Part shown: positions 1-7,564 of the stretch, one piece after another | Position numbering within the stretch: position 1 is the stretch's first letter | How the letters are laid out: each line of letters starts with the position of its first letter | IMG/VR virus record: IMGVR_UViG_3300046463_000481 | Location: 1-23,518 of that record | DNA from: a virus | Strand: one strand, 5' to 3' | Length of the DNA: 23,518 bases | Position numbers and translations under genes: made by a program | The notes under the pieces: generated by a model | Told to the model about the DNA's origin: nothing | Seen by the model: only the letters and a program-made list of their open reading frames with translations | Database searches by the model: none

Positions 1-70
1 TGCCGTCCAATTCAAAGAGCAGCACTTCGCTGCCAGGCTCAAGCACCTGGATGTCACTGATCAGCGGCAT
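1..70 (-). CDS. Phage minor tail protein L-like, N-terminus only
   Basis: Only the first 23 codons are present; the gene runs off the left edge. The translation begins MPLISDIQVLEPGSEVLLFE, matching the start of lambda gpL-type minor tail proteins, which have an LEPG..V.LFE.D opening. In that family the protein carries an iron-sulfur cluster and sits at the tail tip near gpM and gpK. An AAGGGG ribosome-binding site lies 4 bases before the ATG. It follows the gpM-like gene after 9 bases, as in lambda (H-M-L order). Confidence 0.8.
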   Translation of the reverse strand, partial: MPLISDIQVLEPGSEVLLFELDG

Positions 71-79
71 GATTGCCCC

Positions 80-418
80 TTATGGTTGGAATGCCCGCTC
101 GAAAGTGGCGGTGAGTTTGAAGACCCCGCCGCCCATTGGTGTGGGAGCGGGATTTTTGCAGGTGAACAGCCCGAGTTCGCCGAGCGGTGTTGTCCAGAGG
201 AACGCCTTTGCCCCGGCGTGACGGTCGAGGAACTCCATGATCTGCTGCACCTTGGCCTTCTGGCCGACGCAGGTGACCGGATAGGAGTCCTCTTTGTTGT
301 TCGGGCCGTCGCCGACGTTCTGCGCATAGCCGTTGCCAAACTTCGAGGTGCGCACCCGATAATTGATATCGGGCGTTTCCCCGCGCTCGGTTGGCCAAGT
401 GAATTTCTCGATGGCCAT
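80..418 (-). CDS. Phage minor tail protein M-like
   Basis: 112 residues starting MAIEKFTWPTERGETP. The aromatic N-terminus, the V...FGNGY.Q....G.N segment (about residues 22-38) and the FLWTTPLG motif (about 80-90) are characteristic of the Phage_min_tail (lambda gpM) family, a tail-tip component placed between tape measure and gpL. The ATG at 416-418 overlaps the tape-measure stop codon (TGATG), which indicates translational coupling and excludes the longer upstream reading. Length is close to lambda gpM (109 residues). Confidence 0.85.
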   Translation of the reverse strand: MAIEKFTWPTERGETPDINYRVRTSKFGNGYAQNVGDGPNNKEDSYPVTCVGQKAKVQQIMEFLDRHAGAKAFLWTTPLGELGLFTCKNPAPTPMGGGVFKLTATFERAFQP

Positions 419-3400
419 CAGGCCCTCCCATTTGCGCGTCGGAAGCTGGCTCCACCAGGCTGCCAAGAGTCGGCCACGACTCTTTCCGCAACGGCGCGCA
501 TTTGTGTTTGGAGATTTTTCGAAAGGGCTTGCTGGTCAATCTGCATGCCTTCGGAGCCTCGATCCTGGGTCACCACCGTGACCGGAGCGCTGATGCTGAT
601 TGCAGTCCCGGAGCCACCGCCGGCGGCGAGAACACCCAGCTTGCCGCTGGAAGTCCGGGTCAGCGGCATGATCGCCTCCGGCCCCGCCTCCCCCATGACC
701 CCCGCCCGGCCGCCGGCCATCCCGAAGGCGGTCGGTGCGCTGACGATGCTGTTGGTGAAGGCGCCGCCGTTTGCGAACATTTGCACGCCCGAAGACCAGG
801 CCCCGCCGAGCGCCTGCGGGAAATAGCTGCTGGAGTAACCCGCCGAGGACGCGCCGAGATTCGACGACGTCGCACCTGCTGATCCGGCCGCCAGCCCATT
901 ACCGCCACCACCGCCCGTGAAGTAACTGGTGGCAGCACCGACAAGGCTGCTCAGCAACGCAGAACTGGCCTGACGGGTTGCGATCCGCGCCATGTCCGCC
1001 AAAATCGACTTGGTGAAGTCAGCAAACGACAGTTTCCCCGTCATGGCGAAGTTGACGACCGCGTCTTCCATCGAGCTGAAGGCATTGCCGAACAAGGTCT
1101 TTGTCTGTCCGGCAATGTTGCTCGCCGAATCCAAGTAGTTGGCCCAGGCCGACGTTGCACCCTTGGTCCAATCACCCTGTGCAGCCTCAACGTCCGCGTA
1201 GTTCTGGCGGATTTGGTCGGTGGCAGCCTTGTTCGCATCGGCGAGCGCCTGCGACTTACGGGTGAACTCCTCCTCCGACATATTCCGCGACGGATCGGAC
1301 TTCTGATTGGCGAGCTCAAGCGACTGCTGAGCGAACCGGTCTTGCTGGCTGTTCAGCTCGTTGTTGAGCGCGTTCTGACGATCGCCTTGGCCGACGCCGA
1401 GAACGGCGCGCTGTCCCGCCAATTCCAGAGCCCTCTGCTGCTGGGCCAAGGCCTGCACGTAGGTCGTGATCGACCGCTCTTGTCGAGCAAGGCGACCGGT
1501 CTCGTTCGTGGCCAGAACCTCAAGTTGGCTGTCCGCCTCCTTCTGCGCCTTGACCATCCCGGCTCGCGCATCGGCGATTTTTTGGTCGAGCTGAATGCTC
1601 TGTGCAGCGGAGGTGGTTTTCTTCGCCTTGGCGGATTCCAGCGCTGCGATCTCAGCCTCGTAGGCTGCGGTCACTTCATCGCGCTCGTTGCCGATCAGCG
1701 CTTCACGCTTCAGGGCATAGTCGGCCTGGGAAACGATCCCGGCCTTCTGCGCCGCGTCCAGTTCCTTCTGGGCGTTTTTGTATTCCTCGCCGATGGCCGC
1801 CAGATTGTTTTTGGCGTTGTTGAAACTGGTCAGATCAACCTGAGTGCCAGCGGCTTTCGGATCCTTGAACTGGTCGTTGATGTTCGCCAGGTTCTTGTCG
1901 ATCGCCGCCTGATTAAGGCGCGGGTCGTTGGGCGCGACCTTGCGGATGTCTTCGAGCTGCCGCTTGTACTCCTTGATCGCCTCGGTGCGTTTTTGCTCGT
2001 TCGTCCATGCCGATTTGGTCAGGGCGTCGATTTTCGCCATCGACGAAACGGCATCGCCTTGAGCCTTTGCCTGCTCTCCCTGCCACTTGGCAATGTCGGC
2101 TTCCGCAGCCTTTTGATCCTCGAGCATGTTCAGGCGGTTGCGCCGGAATTCGATGAGGGCATCCTTCGACTTTTGGCTTTGAAACAATCCGTCCATGGAT
2201 TCGGCTTCGCGGAGATCGTTCTGTGCGGTCTCGATCTCTGCATTGATGTCGCGACGGCCGATGTTCTTCAGTCCATCAGCGGCGCGGGCTACGGCGTTGT
2301 AACCCTTTTCCCAGAAGCTCAAGTTCTCCAGGATCTTCGGGGTGCGTTGATTGATCGCATCAGCGTACTGCTCTGTAGCCAGTTTCACGGCGCCGGCGTG
2401 GTCGCCCTGCTTCTCCAGTGCGGCGATCTGCGAATAAACAGATGCGGTCAGGTAGTGATACTGCTCATTCAGTGCAGCAGACGCCTTGACTGGGTCGTCG
2501 GCAAGCTTGGCGAACTCGGCCACCGTCTCGCTCACGGCCTTGCCCGTTGCTTCCTGCATCGACACGGCAGCCCGAGTGATACCGGTGAAGCTCTCACCGG
2601 CGATCTTGCCGTTGTCGGCGAGCAGCGCAAGCACGGCTGCGGCCTGGCCAGTGGTGCCGACGGTTGCACTGACCTGGCGGGCCATGTCGCCCAGTTGCCC
2701 AGCGCTCACACCGGCATAATTGCCGGTCAGGATCAGTGATTTGTTGTAGCTGTCCTGCTCCTCGCTGCCTTTGTAGAAGGCATAAGCAAGGCCGCCAACA
2801 GCAGCAGTGGCCAGCGCCAGCGGGCCGAGAATGGCCAGCAGACCGGCTGCGCCCGCACCAGCGCCGGCCCCCAACTGCGCAACGGCACGAACACCACTGC
2901 CCCAGTCACCCGAGGACAGTGCATTCCCCAGCTGTACGACGTTTTCCTGTGCCTGGCGGGTGCCGAGGCGCAGTTTGTCGAAACCGGTGGTAGTTTTGTT
3001 GAGCTTGTCGTAGTCCTTGTCGATCTTGCTCAGGGCGGAGTTGTACTCGTCCTGGCTGATCCGGCCGGCATCCAGGTGTTTTCCCAGTTGCTCGACCTGA
3101 GTATCCAGTTTCGCCAGCGCGGCGCGGGCCGGGTCAATGGCACCCAGCAGGCTGTTCAACGCCTTCTGCTCGTCCATGGCCGACTTGGCCAGGGCCACCT
3201 GCTGCTTATCGAGCTGTGCCGAGATCTTCGCGGCCTCAGCCTCGCCATATGCGCCGGTTTTGGTCAGCTTTGACAGCGCATCGCGCTGTTTCGCGAGATC
3301 CTGCGTGGTCTTGGCACTGGTCGAAAGCGATTTTTCCAGCGCCTGCATTTCGTTCATCAGCGAAACGGCGGACTGTTCGGCCCGGCCGCCGGCCTTCGCC

Positions 3401-3474
3401 ATTTCATCTAGGCTGGTTTTTGCCTCAATCGCATCGGCCGAGTCGATCTTGATGCCGAGTTCAGAAATGTTCAT
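418..3474 (-). CDS. Tail tape measure protein (lambda gpH type)
   Basis: 1018 residues, the longest gene in the window. It sets tail length and is ejected with the DNA. The N-terminal ~200 residues are helical with heptad-like repeats (prophage tail length tape-measure N-domain). A Gly/Ala-rich membrane segment lies at about 209-234. Long Gln/Ala/Lys-rich coiled coil fills about 395-750. Residues about 770-845 carry the lambda tape-measure C-terminal signature (WANYLDSA, then SMEDAVVNFAMTGKLSF and ADMARIA). The Gly-rich tail contains GEAGPEAIMPL. Start ATG has AAGGTGA upstream. It follows the G/T chaperone genes, as in lambda. Large plus-strand open frames inside it are shadows. Confidence 0.95.
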   Translation of the reverse strand: MNISELGIKIDSADAIEAKTSLDEMAKAGGRAEQSAVSLMNEMQALEKSLSTSAKTTQDLAKQRDALSKLTKTGAYGEAEAAKISAQLDKQQVALAKSAMDEQKALNSLLGAIDPARAALAKLDTQVEQLGKHLDAGRISQDEYNSALSKIDKDYDKLNKTTTGFDKLRLGTRQAQENVVQLGNALSSGDWGSGVRAVAQLGAGAGAGAAGLLAILGPLALATAAVGGLAYAFYKGSEEQDSYNKSLILTGNYAGVSAGQLGDMARQVSATVGTTGQAAAVLALLADNGKIAGESFTGITRAAVSMQEATGKAVSETVAEFAKLADDPVKASAALNEQYHYLTASVYSQIAALEKQGDHAGAVKLATEQYADAINQRTPKILENLSFWEKGYNAVARAADGLKNIGRRDINAEIETAQNDLREAESMDGLFQSQKSKDALIEFRRNRLNMLEDQKAAEADIAKWQGEQAKAQGDAVSSMAKIDALTKSAWTNEQKRTEAIKEYKRQLEDIRKVAPNDPRLNQAAIDKNLANINDQFKDPKAAGTQVDLTSFNNAKNNLAAIGEEYKNAQKELDAAQKAGIVSQADYALKREALIGNERDEVTAAYEAEIAALESAKAKKTTSAAQSIQLDQKIADARAGMVKAQKEADSQLEVLATNETGRLARQERSITTYVQALAQQQRALELAGQRAVLGVGQGDRQNALNNELNSQQDRFAQQSLELANQKSDPSRNMSEEEFTRKSQALADANKAATDQIRQNYADVEAAQGDWTKGATSAWANYLDSASNIAGQTKTLFGNAFSSMEDAVVNFAMTGKLSFADFTKSILADMARIATRQASSALLSSLVGAATSYFTGGGGGNGLAAGSAGATSSNLGASSAGYSSSYFPQALGGAWSSGVQMFANGGAFTNSIVSAPTAFGMAGGRAGVMGEAGPEAIMPLTRTSSGKLGVLAAGGGSGTAISISAPVTVVTQDRGSEGMQIDQQALSKNLQTQMRAVAERVVADSWQPGGASFRRANGRA

Positions 3475-3501
3475 CGACTCACCTTGAATAAGTGCCCGTG
3501 T

Positions 3502-3825
3502 TTACGGGCTGTTGTCGCGGCCTTCCGCCATAACCGCGATGGCTTCCGATTCCATGACACGGATATCCTGGAAAACACTCGGGCGCTCCTTCGCCGGGAT
3601 ACCGACAAGCTTCATCACGTTGGGTAGCACGCCATAATCGAGCCCGGTTGCGCCGCATGCGCCAGTGCGCCACTGGGTTCCCATCGCATCCATGACGAGA
3701 AAGGACGGCCAGTTGTCTGGCCAGACTTCGATGGTTTCGTCGTAGTCCTCCGGCGAGAAGCCGAACAAGGCCATCTGCTCCGCCGATCCTTCGGGTTCAT
3801 AGAGCGCACGGGCGGCGGCGGTCAG
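3502..3825 (-). CDS. Tail assembly chaperone, T-domain (DUF1799) made by -1 frameshift from the upstream gene
   Basis: The conserved part (90 residues from an internal ATG at 3774) starts MALFGFSPEDYDE and includes VWPDNWPS, TQWRTGACGATGLDY and DIRVMESEA, which is the DUF1799 pattern; in lambda-like phages this is the T part of gpGT. The open frame continues upstream with no stop as LTAAARALYEPEGSAEQ and enters the end of the preceding chaperone gene exactly at a GGGAAAC heptamer. Slippage there would give a 234-residue fusion (127 + 107). The internal ATG has GGAG 5 bases upstream, so independent starts are also possible. The fused reading is inference from a canonical site. Confidence 0.75.
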   Translation of the reverse strand: MTAAARALYEPEGSAEQMALFGFSPEDYDETIEVWPDNWPSFLVMDAMGTQWRTGACGATGLDYGVLPNVMKLVGIPAKERPSVFQDIRVMESEAIAVMAEGRDNSP

Positions 3826-4205
3826 TTTCCCAAGCGAGCTTTGCCGAAAGCTTCGCTGTAGGCCTTCACCACGGCATCCGATACGCCGACGCAGCTCTTC
3901 ACCAGTGCTGTGATGGATTCATCGCTGAGCTTGTCGGTGAAGCCCCAGGACATGACCAGTTCCTTGATCTGGTCGACACCCTGCTCAACCTCTGCGGCGG
4001 TAATTTCAGACAGCGTCGGCTCTGTCCCCTTGAAGCGCTCGCCGATCGCCTCTGCTCTTTCTTTCCAGGTATCGAACAATTCAGCCAGCGCAGTGCGGTC
4101 ACGGTATTTGAACGTGAACGGCACCATCGCCGGCTTGCCGCCGACCTGGGGGATCGCCACATCGACAGTGAACGTCGGCTTCGGCGCGATGGAAAACTTC
4201 GGCAT
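3822..4205 (-). CDS. Tail assembly chaperone (gpG-like)
   Basis: 127 residues starting MPKFSIAPKPTFTVDVAIPQ, followed by the PFTFKYRDRTAL segment and a helical C-terminal half ending FGKARLGN. Small acidic tail chaperones of this kind bind the tape measure during tail assembly and lie between the tube protein and the tape measure, as here. AAGGGG precedes the ATG. The last sense codons, GGA AAC, form with the preceding G a GGGAAAC slippery heptamer just before the TGA. The -1 product adds the DUF1799 domain encoded downstream. Confidence 0.85.
   Translation of the reverse strand: MPKFSIAPKPTFTVDVAIPQVGGKPAMVPFTFKYRDRTALAELFDTWKERAEAIGERFKGTEPTLSEITAAEVEQGVDQIKELVMSWGFTDKLSDESITALVKSCVGVSDAVVKAYSEAFGKARLGN
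3825..3831 (-). promoter_or_regulatory. Probable programmed -1 ribosomal frameshift site (GGGAAAC)
   Basis: Read on the minus strand the chaperone gene ends TTG GGA AAC TGA, so G GGA AAC is in the correct X XXY YYZ phase and abuts the stop codon. Lambda uses GGGAAAG at the equivalent G/T junction. Slipping back one base continues into the DUF1799 frame, which is open. No stimulatory structure was modelled. Confidence 0.75.
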
Positions 4206-4214
4206 GGGAACCCC

Positions 4215-4862
4215 TTAGGTGTTGTAGCGGGTTGGGCGGGAGGCGAACGAAAGAGTGATGGTTCGCGTCATGATGTTGTTGCGGCTCAACGTCGGGGTCG
4301 CGGTGATCGAAACATAGGCGTAGTAGTAGATCGTTGCGCCGCCCGGGAGATTTGCGCGGATCAGGCGCGGCTCTTTGTCTTCGTCAGCCGCTTCAACGAG
4401 TGCGACGTATGCCTGGGCTGGGTCATCCGCCACCGGCAGGGTCATGCTGCTGGCCGATTTCGTGGTCGGCAGCTGACGGTCATCGTCGTCTTCGAGGAAA
4501 CCGTAGGTGAGAAACTGTTGTTCGCCACCGTTCGCCGCCGGCTCAGTGATTTGCGAGATCTGCGTCCAGCCCGAAGCCTCGCGAACCTTGCCGGCGCCGG
4601 AACCGGCCGGGTAATTTTTCACGCTGGTGGTATCGATTCCTTCCGCCGCGAACTCGCCGGTGTCGGAGTCGATGACGCGCGCCGGGCGACCGTTCAGCTT
4701 CGCCCAGGCGGATTCGATGACGATCACGTCGCCATCTGTCAGACCGTGCGCGGCTGCGGTTAGCACTGCCGGCTTGGCGTTGCTGATGGCGGTGAACGGC
4801 TTCGCAAGGCTCAACGTCGCCGCAATCTCGAAGGTAGTGCCATTGGGAATTTTGACGCTCAT
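4215..4862 (-). CDS. Major tail tube protein
   Basis: 215 residues from MSVKIPNGTTFEIA. The beta-rich composition, position between the tail terminator and tail chaperone, and alternating hydrophobic strands fit a siphophage tail tube subunit. The middle segment AVLTAAAHGLTDGDVIVIES and the C-terminal segment RNNIMTRTITLSFASRP are consistent with tube-protein architecture. The start at 4862 was chosen because AGAGGAAACCCC precedes the ATG. A start nine codons upstream would place coding sequence close to the preceding hairpin and has no clear ribosome-binding site. Confidence 0.8.
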   Translation of the reverse strand: MSVKIPNGTTFEIAATLSLAKPFTAISNAKPAVLTAAAHGLTDGDVIVIESAWAKLNGRPARVIDSDTGEFAAEGIDTTSVKNYPAGSGAGKVREASGWTQISQITEPAANGGEQQFLTYGFLEDDDDRQLPTTKSASSMTLPVADDPAQAYVALVEAADEDKEPRLIRANLPGGATIYYYAYVSITATPTLSRNNIMTRTITLSFASRPTRYNT

Positions 4863-4889
4863 GGGGTTTCCTCTTTGCAGAAATGACAA

Positions 4890-4909
4890 AACCCGCTCAG
4901 TGGCGGGTT
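4890..4909 (-). terminator. Hairpin before the tail tube gene, weak terminator or attenuator
   Basis: On the minus strand AACCCGC-CACTGA-GCGGGTT forms a perfect 7-bp stem followed by TTGTC, so the U-tract is short. It lies between the tail-terminator gene stop (4932) and the tube gene start (4862). Within the late operon it may process mRNA or raise tube expression relative to upstream genes rather than stop transcription. Confidence 0.5.
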
Positions 4910-4931
4910 CTGGGTTTGCCCAATGGGCGGA

Positions 4932-5348
4932 TTAGTTGGTGTCGGCCCGGTAAGTGAACGAGACCGGTACGGTGTAGGTTGAGTCGCCGGTAATGCCGGG
5001 GCCCTGCTCAACCGGTGTCATTGTCACCACAGTCAGAGCCCCCTTTGTGTTTCGCTCATTCACGGGGAACAGTGCAGCGATCTGATCGGCAATGGCCCCA
5101 GCGGGGCCTCGATACTTACCTGACGGCGTCACGATGCTCACCTGAAACACGCCGGTGTACAGACGATGGTCACCGCCGAGGGTGTTACTCGCGGTATCTC
5201 CTGGAAGTGTGAACGCCTTGAGGTACGTGTCGTTGTCGCCTGGGTTGTAGGCCTCATTCTCAACGACCACCTTCAGTGGTGTCGGTAACGCCCTCGCCCA
5301 CGCGATCAGCTTGGCCTCGTAGATCGAAGCGATGATGTTGTGGCTCAT
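4932..5348 (-). CDS. Tail terminator-like protein (DUF4128 family)
   Basis: 138 residues starting MSHNIIASIYEAKLIAWARA. The YTGVFQVSIVTPSGKYRGPA segment (about 65-84), then ADQIAALFP and the final PVSFTYRAD strand are typical of the DUF4128 group, which occupies the tail-terminator position (lambda gpU role: capping the tube and joining it to the head connector). The ATG overlaps the stop of the upstream neck gene (ATGA). Assignment rests on motif recall and gene order. Confidence 0.75.
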   Translation of the reverse strand: MSHNIIASIYEAKLIAWARALPTPLKVVVENEAYNPGDNDTYLKAFTLPGDTASNTLGGDHRLYTGVFQVSIVTPSGKYRGPAGAIADQIAALFPVNERNTKGALTVVTMTPVEQGPGITGDSTYTVPVSFTYRADTN

Positions 5349-6001
5349 ACCTGATTGTTCCTGATGGCCTCCTGCACGATCTGCTGGAAGCGAGCCACGG
5401 TTACCCTAACCATGCCGCTCGGGGCCTGGGTCGAGTGTCCGAACTCCAACGGGATCGCGTAGGGCAAGTTGTTGATGAGGTAGACCATCTGGCCGGCGGT
5501 GAAGTCGCTGATGGCGGCAACAAGGGCCGCGATGGTCTCGGCGCCGCTCGGGTCAACCTCATCGAATGTGACGTTCTCGACAACGCCGATGGACAGATGC
5601 CAGTTCGCCCGGAAGCGGCCGCCGACGTAGTCCTTGCCGGCGACCAAGCCGTTCACGTTGAAGTTCTGGTCGCGCTCAGTCTTAGTCAGCGGCTTGGCGT
5701 ACTTCACGCCGCGCTTCAGCTTCCCCGCCTTGGTGAAATTGCTTTCGTCCAGATTGATAAGCGTGTTCCGTATGGCCACCTTGAAGTCGTAGTCGTCGGC
5801 CGCCCGGGTATTCGCCTGTCGGTGAGCGACGTTCGCCGCCCAGATCTCGGGGTTACCCACGGGGGACATGCGGATCAGGCTGCTACCCAGCTCGATGATG
5901 ATCTCGCGCACACTGGCATCGATGGCTTCACTGGTCTTGGCTGCAAACTCAGCCAGACTCAGGGCGAAGCTACCGGACTGGCCAGTACCTGCGCGGCTCA
6001 T
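5345..6001 (-). CDS. Probable neck / minor tail protein (HK97 gp10-like position)
   Basis: 218 residues starting MSRAGTGQSGSFALSLAEFA. An amphipathic N-terminal helix (about 12-45) leads into LIRMSPVGNPEIW; the YVGGRFRANWHLS segment (about 125-137) and the late NNLPYAIPLEFGHSTQAP motif are the usual features of neck or tail-completion proteins of the HK97 gp10 type, where PxDTGxxRxxW and YAxxxExGT are conserved. The gene overlaps both neighbours by ATGA, between connector and tail-terminator genes. Function is inferred from motif order and synteny. Confidence 0.65.
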   Translation of the reverse strand: MSRAGTGQSGSFALSLAEFAAKTSEAIDASVREIIIELGSSLIRMSPVGNPEIWAANVAHRQANTRAADDYDFKVAIRNTLINLDESNFTKAGKLKRGVKYAKPLTKTERDQNFNVNGLVAGKDYVGGRFRANWHLSIGVVENVTFDEVDPSGAETIAALVAAISDFTAGQMVYLINNLPYAIPLEFGHSTQAPSGMVRVTVARFQQIVQEAIRNNQV

Positions 6002-6366
6002 GACCGCACCTGCAGTTCATATAGGATTGGGGTGCCGGCCGGGCTGACCACTTTCAGCGGCGGAACAATGGACCAGGTGCGCCCCTGAATGATCACCTTG
6101 TTCAGCAGGTCCGGCACCCACTCCAGCCCCTGCGCGGCGATCTTCAACTTTTTGTCGCCCTGCTTGATGAGGCTGTTGCTCTGGAATTCCTGACCGGTGA
6201 AGTCGAGCAGAATGCCTTGGGCGGTCTGCTCTTTGGTGCTGTCGGGCGGTGCCGAACCGGTTTCCGGGTCGTACTCACCGACAGTCGTTGCGCGGATGGC
6301 CACCGGCTGACCAAACTCTCTGATCATGTCCAGAGCCATCACGGCCATTTCGTCGTAGAAGGCCAT
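5998..6366 (-). CDS. Probable head-tail connector (head closure) protein
   Basis: 122 residues starting MAFYDEMAVMALDMIREFGQ. The short N-terminal helix, then beta-rich body (KKLKIAAQGLE, VIIQGRTWSIVPPLKVVSPA, GTPILYELQV), matches the small head-closure/stopper proteins between the adaptor and the tail terminator in siphophages. AGGAG lies before the ATG. No specific family name can be given from sequence alone; it could also be annotated as a conserved phage protein of unknown function. Confidence 0.6.
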   Translation of the reverse strand: MAFYDEMAVMALDMIREFGQPVAIRATTVGEYDPETGSAPPDSTKEQTAQGILLDFTGQEFQSNSLIKQGDKKLKIAAQGLEWVPDLLNKVIIQGRTWSIVPPLKVVSPAGTPILYELQVRS

Positions 6367-6382
6367 GGCGGCTCCTGCTCAG

Positions 6383-6886
6383 CTATGCGCGGACGGCAAA
6401 CAAGCCCCGCTTCTGTAGGTAATCAGCAAACTGCGTTGCGCTAGGCCGGTCAGGCGCCGCCGGCAGCAGTCGTCCGCTGGTGTTGGGGATCGTCGCGTAT
6501 TCGCGAGTTACTGCGCCTTCGACACGCTCCAGTGTTACCGCGCCTTTGCGCTTTTCGGGCGGATCAATATCGTCCTGATGGATTTCCGCAGCCAGCGCCA
6601 TCTGGCCGTACTGGATCCGCGCCGGAAGGTAGTTGTCGGGCTTGATCTCGCGATCCAGCTCAACACCTAGGCGCGGCCATGACAGGGCCTGTTCGCTGCT
6701 GGTCTTCCGCCCTTTCCACGTCATGCCATCCATCGCCAGAGCGGCCCGGCGCAGCAGCGCTTCCTGTGCTGGCACTTCCGCCGGGATGACCACGCCGAAC
6801 TTCACAGCGTACATAGCCAGGTCTTCGGCGGATGCGTAGCTTTCGGCGTCAGGCTTGCCGGTGCCGTCCTCGATGATGAGAGTCAT
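6383..6886 (-). CDS. DnaT-like (DnaT_2) head-tail adaptor protein
   Basis: 167 residues starting MTLIIEDGTGKPDAESYASA. The opening L.IEDGTG.P.A.SY.S, the EALLRRAALAMDGMTWKGRK segment and SWPRLGV match the family named putative DnaT-like ssDNA-binding protein. In phages it is encoded in the head-tail connector cluster and probably acts as a neck adaptor; the DnaT label is likely historical. It follows the capsid and HeH-domain genes and precedes the head-closure gene. The start has only a weak upstream purine run. Confidence 0.8.
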   Translation of the reverse strand: MTLIIEDGTGKPDAESYASAEDLAMYAVKFGVVIPAEVPAQEALLRRAALAMDGMTWKGRKTSSEQALSWPRLGVELDREIKPDNYLPARIQYGQMALAAEIHQDDIDPPEKRKGAVTLERVEGAVTREYATIPNTSGRLLPAAPDRPSATQFADYLQKRGLFAVRA

Positions 6887-6940
6887 GAATAGCTCGCTGT
6901 GTTGTTTGAATCGGGCGCCATTGAATGGGCACCCAGATTG

Positions 6941-7513
6941 TTACGCCTTCGGCAGTTCCGAAACCGCCTTTTCCAGCGATTCAACCGAAGCATTCGCCCG
7001 GTACGGTACATTGGCTGCGTCAAGTTGCGCTTTGAGGCTTGCGATCTTCTCGGCGTTGTCTACCGGTTCCGCTGCTGCCTTAAGGCGTTCGACTTCGGTG
7101 CGCAACGATGCAACCTCTTCAGCTAAGTTGTCGCGCTCACCCGTCAGCGTTTCAAAGCCTTCATGGATGGACTTCAGCGCGTGAAACAGACGGATCGTCA
7201 GTTCACCCGCGCCCGGGTGTTCTAATTCCGATTGCCCCTCGGCGGCGTCGATCAGTCGCAGCAGGCCGTCGCGCTCAGCGTTCAGTTTGCCGACCACCTC
7301 ATGCAGTTCGCCACTACCTTGGCCAGCGCTTGGCAGCACCGGCGCCGAGTCGGTCTGTCGCAACGTCACTTCCGGCACATCGTGTGCCTCACCTTCGCGG
7401 CTTTCGGTGACGTTCGCGTCGATGATTCGGAGACCGCGCTCCTTCGCCAGCGCCTTCACGTCCTCCAGGTACTGGTGGAACGGACCGGGTAGATACCAAA
7501 TTTTGTTGTTCAT
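6941..7513 (-). CDS. Phage structural-region protein with coiled coil and C-terminal HeH/LEM-like domain
   Basis: 190 residues starting MNNKIWYLPGPFHQYLEDVK. The N-terminal 35 residues (WYLPGPFHQY then LRIIDA) form a compact segment. A central helical region, about 75-145, has coiled-coil character (LNAERDGLLRLIDAAEG, then LAEEVASLRTEVERLKAAAE). The C-terminal ~35 residues read IASLKAQLDAANVPYRANAS..SLEKAVSEL, which resembles HeH/LEM (SAP-like) helix-extended loop-helix domains seen at the ends of phage structural proteins. It lies directly after the capsid gene. The exact role is not known; decoration or connector association is possible. Confidence 0.6.
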   Translation of the reverse strand: MNNKIWYLPGPFHQYLEDVKALAKERGLRIIDANVTESREGEAHDVPEVTLRQTDSAPVLPSAGQGSGELHEVVGKLNAERDGLLRLIDAAEGQSELEHPGAGELTIRLFHALKSIHEGFETLTGERDNLAEEVASLRTEVERLKAAAEPVDNAEKIASLKAQLDAANVPYRANASVESLEKAVSELPKA

Positions 7514-7526
7514 GATTGCATCTCCG

Positions 7527-7553
7527 CCAAGCCGGGCACACGTCCCGGCTTGG
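7527..7553. other. Perfect 10-bp inverted repeat downstream of the capsid gene
   Basis: CCAAGCCGGG and CCCGGCTTGG flank a 7-base loop in the 51-base gap between the capsid stop and the next start. There is no T-tract on either side, so it is not a normal rho-independent terminator. A 3' hairpin that stabilises the abundant capsid transcript, or a processing site, would fit. Confidence 0.6.
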
Positions 7554-7564
7554 ACATCGCGTGG

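Noticed and set aside
1213-2739. 508-codon plus-strand open frame
   Set aside because: It lies wholly inside the tape-measure gene on the opposite strand; its Leu/Arg/Gly-rich translation resembles no protein and is a GC-rich shadow.
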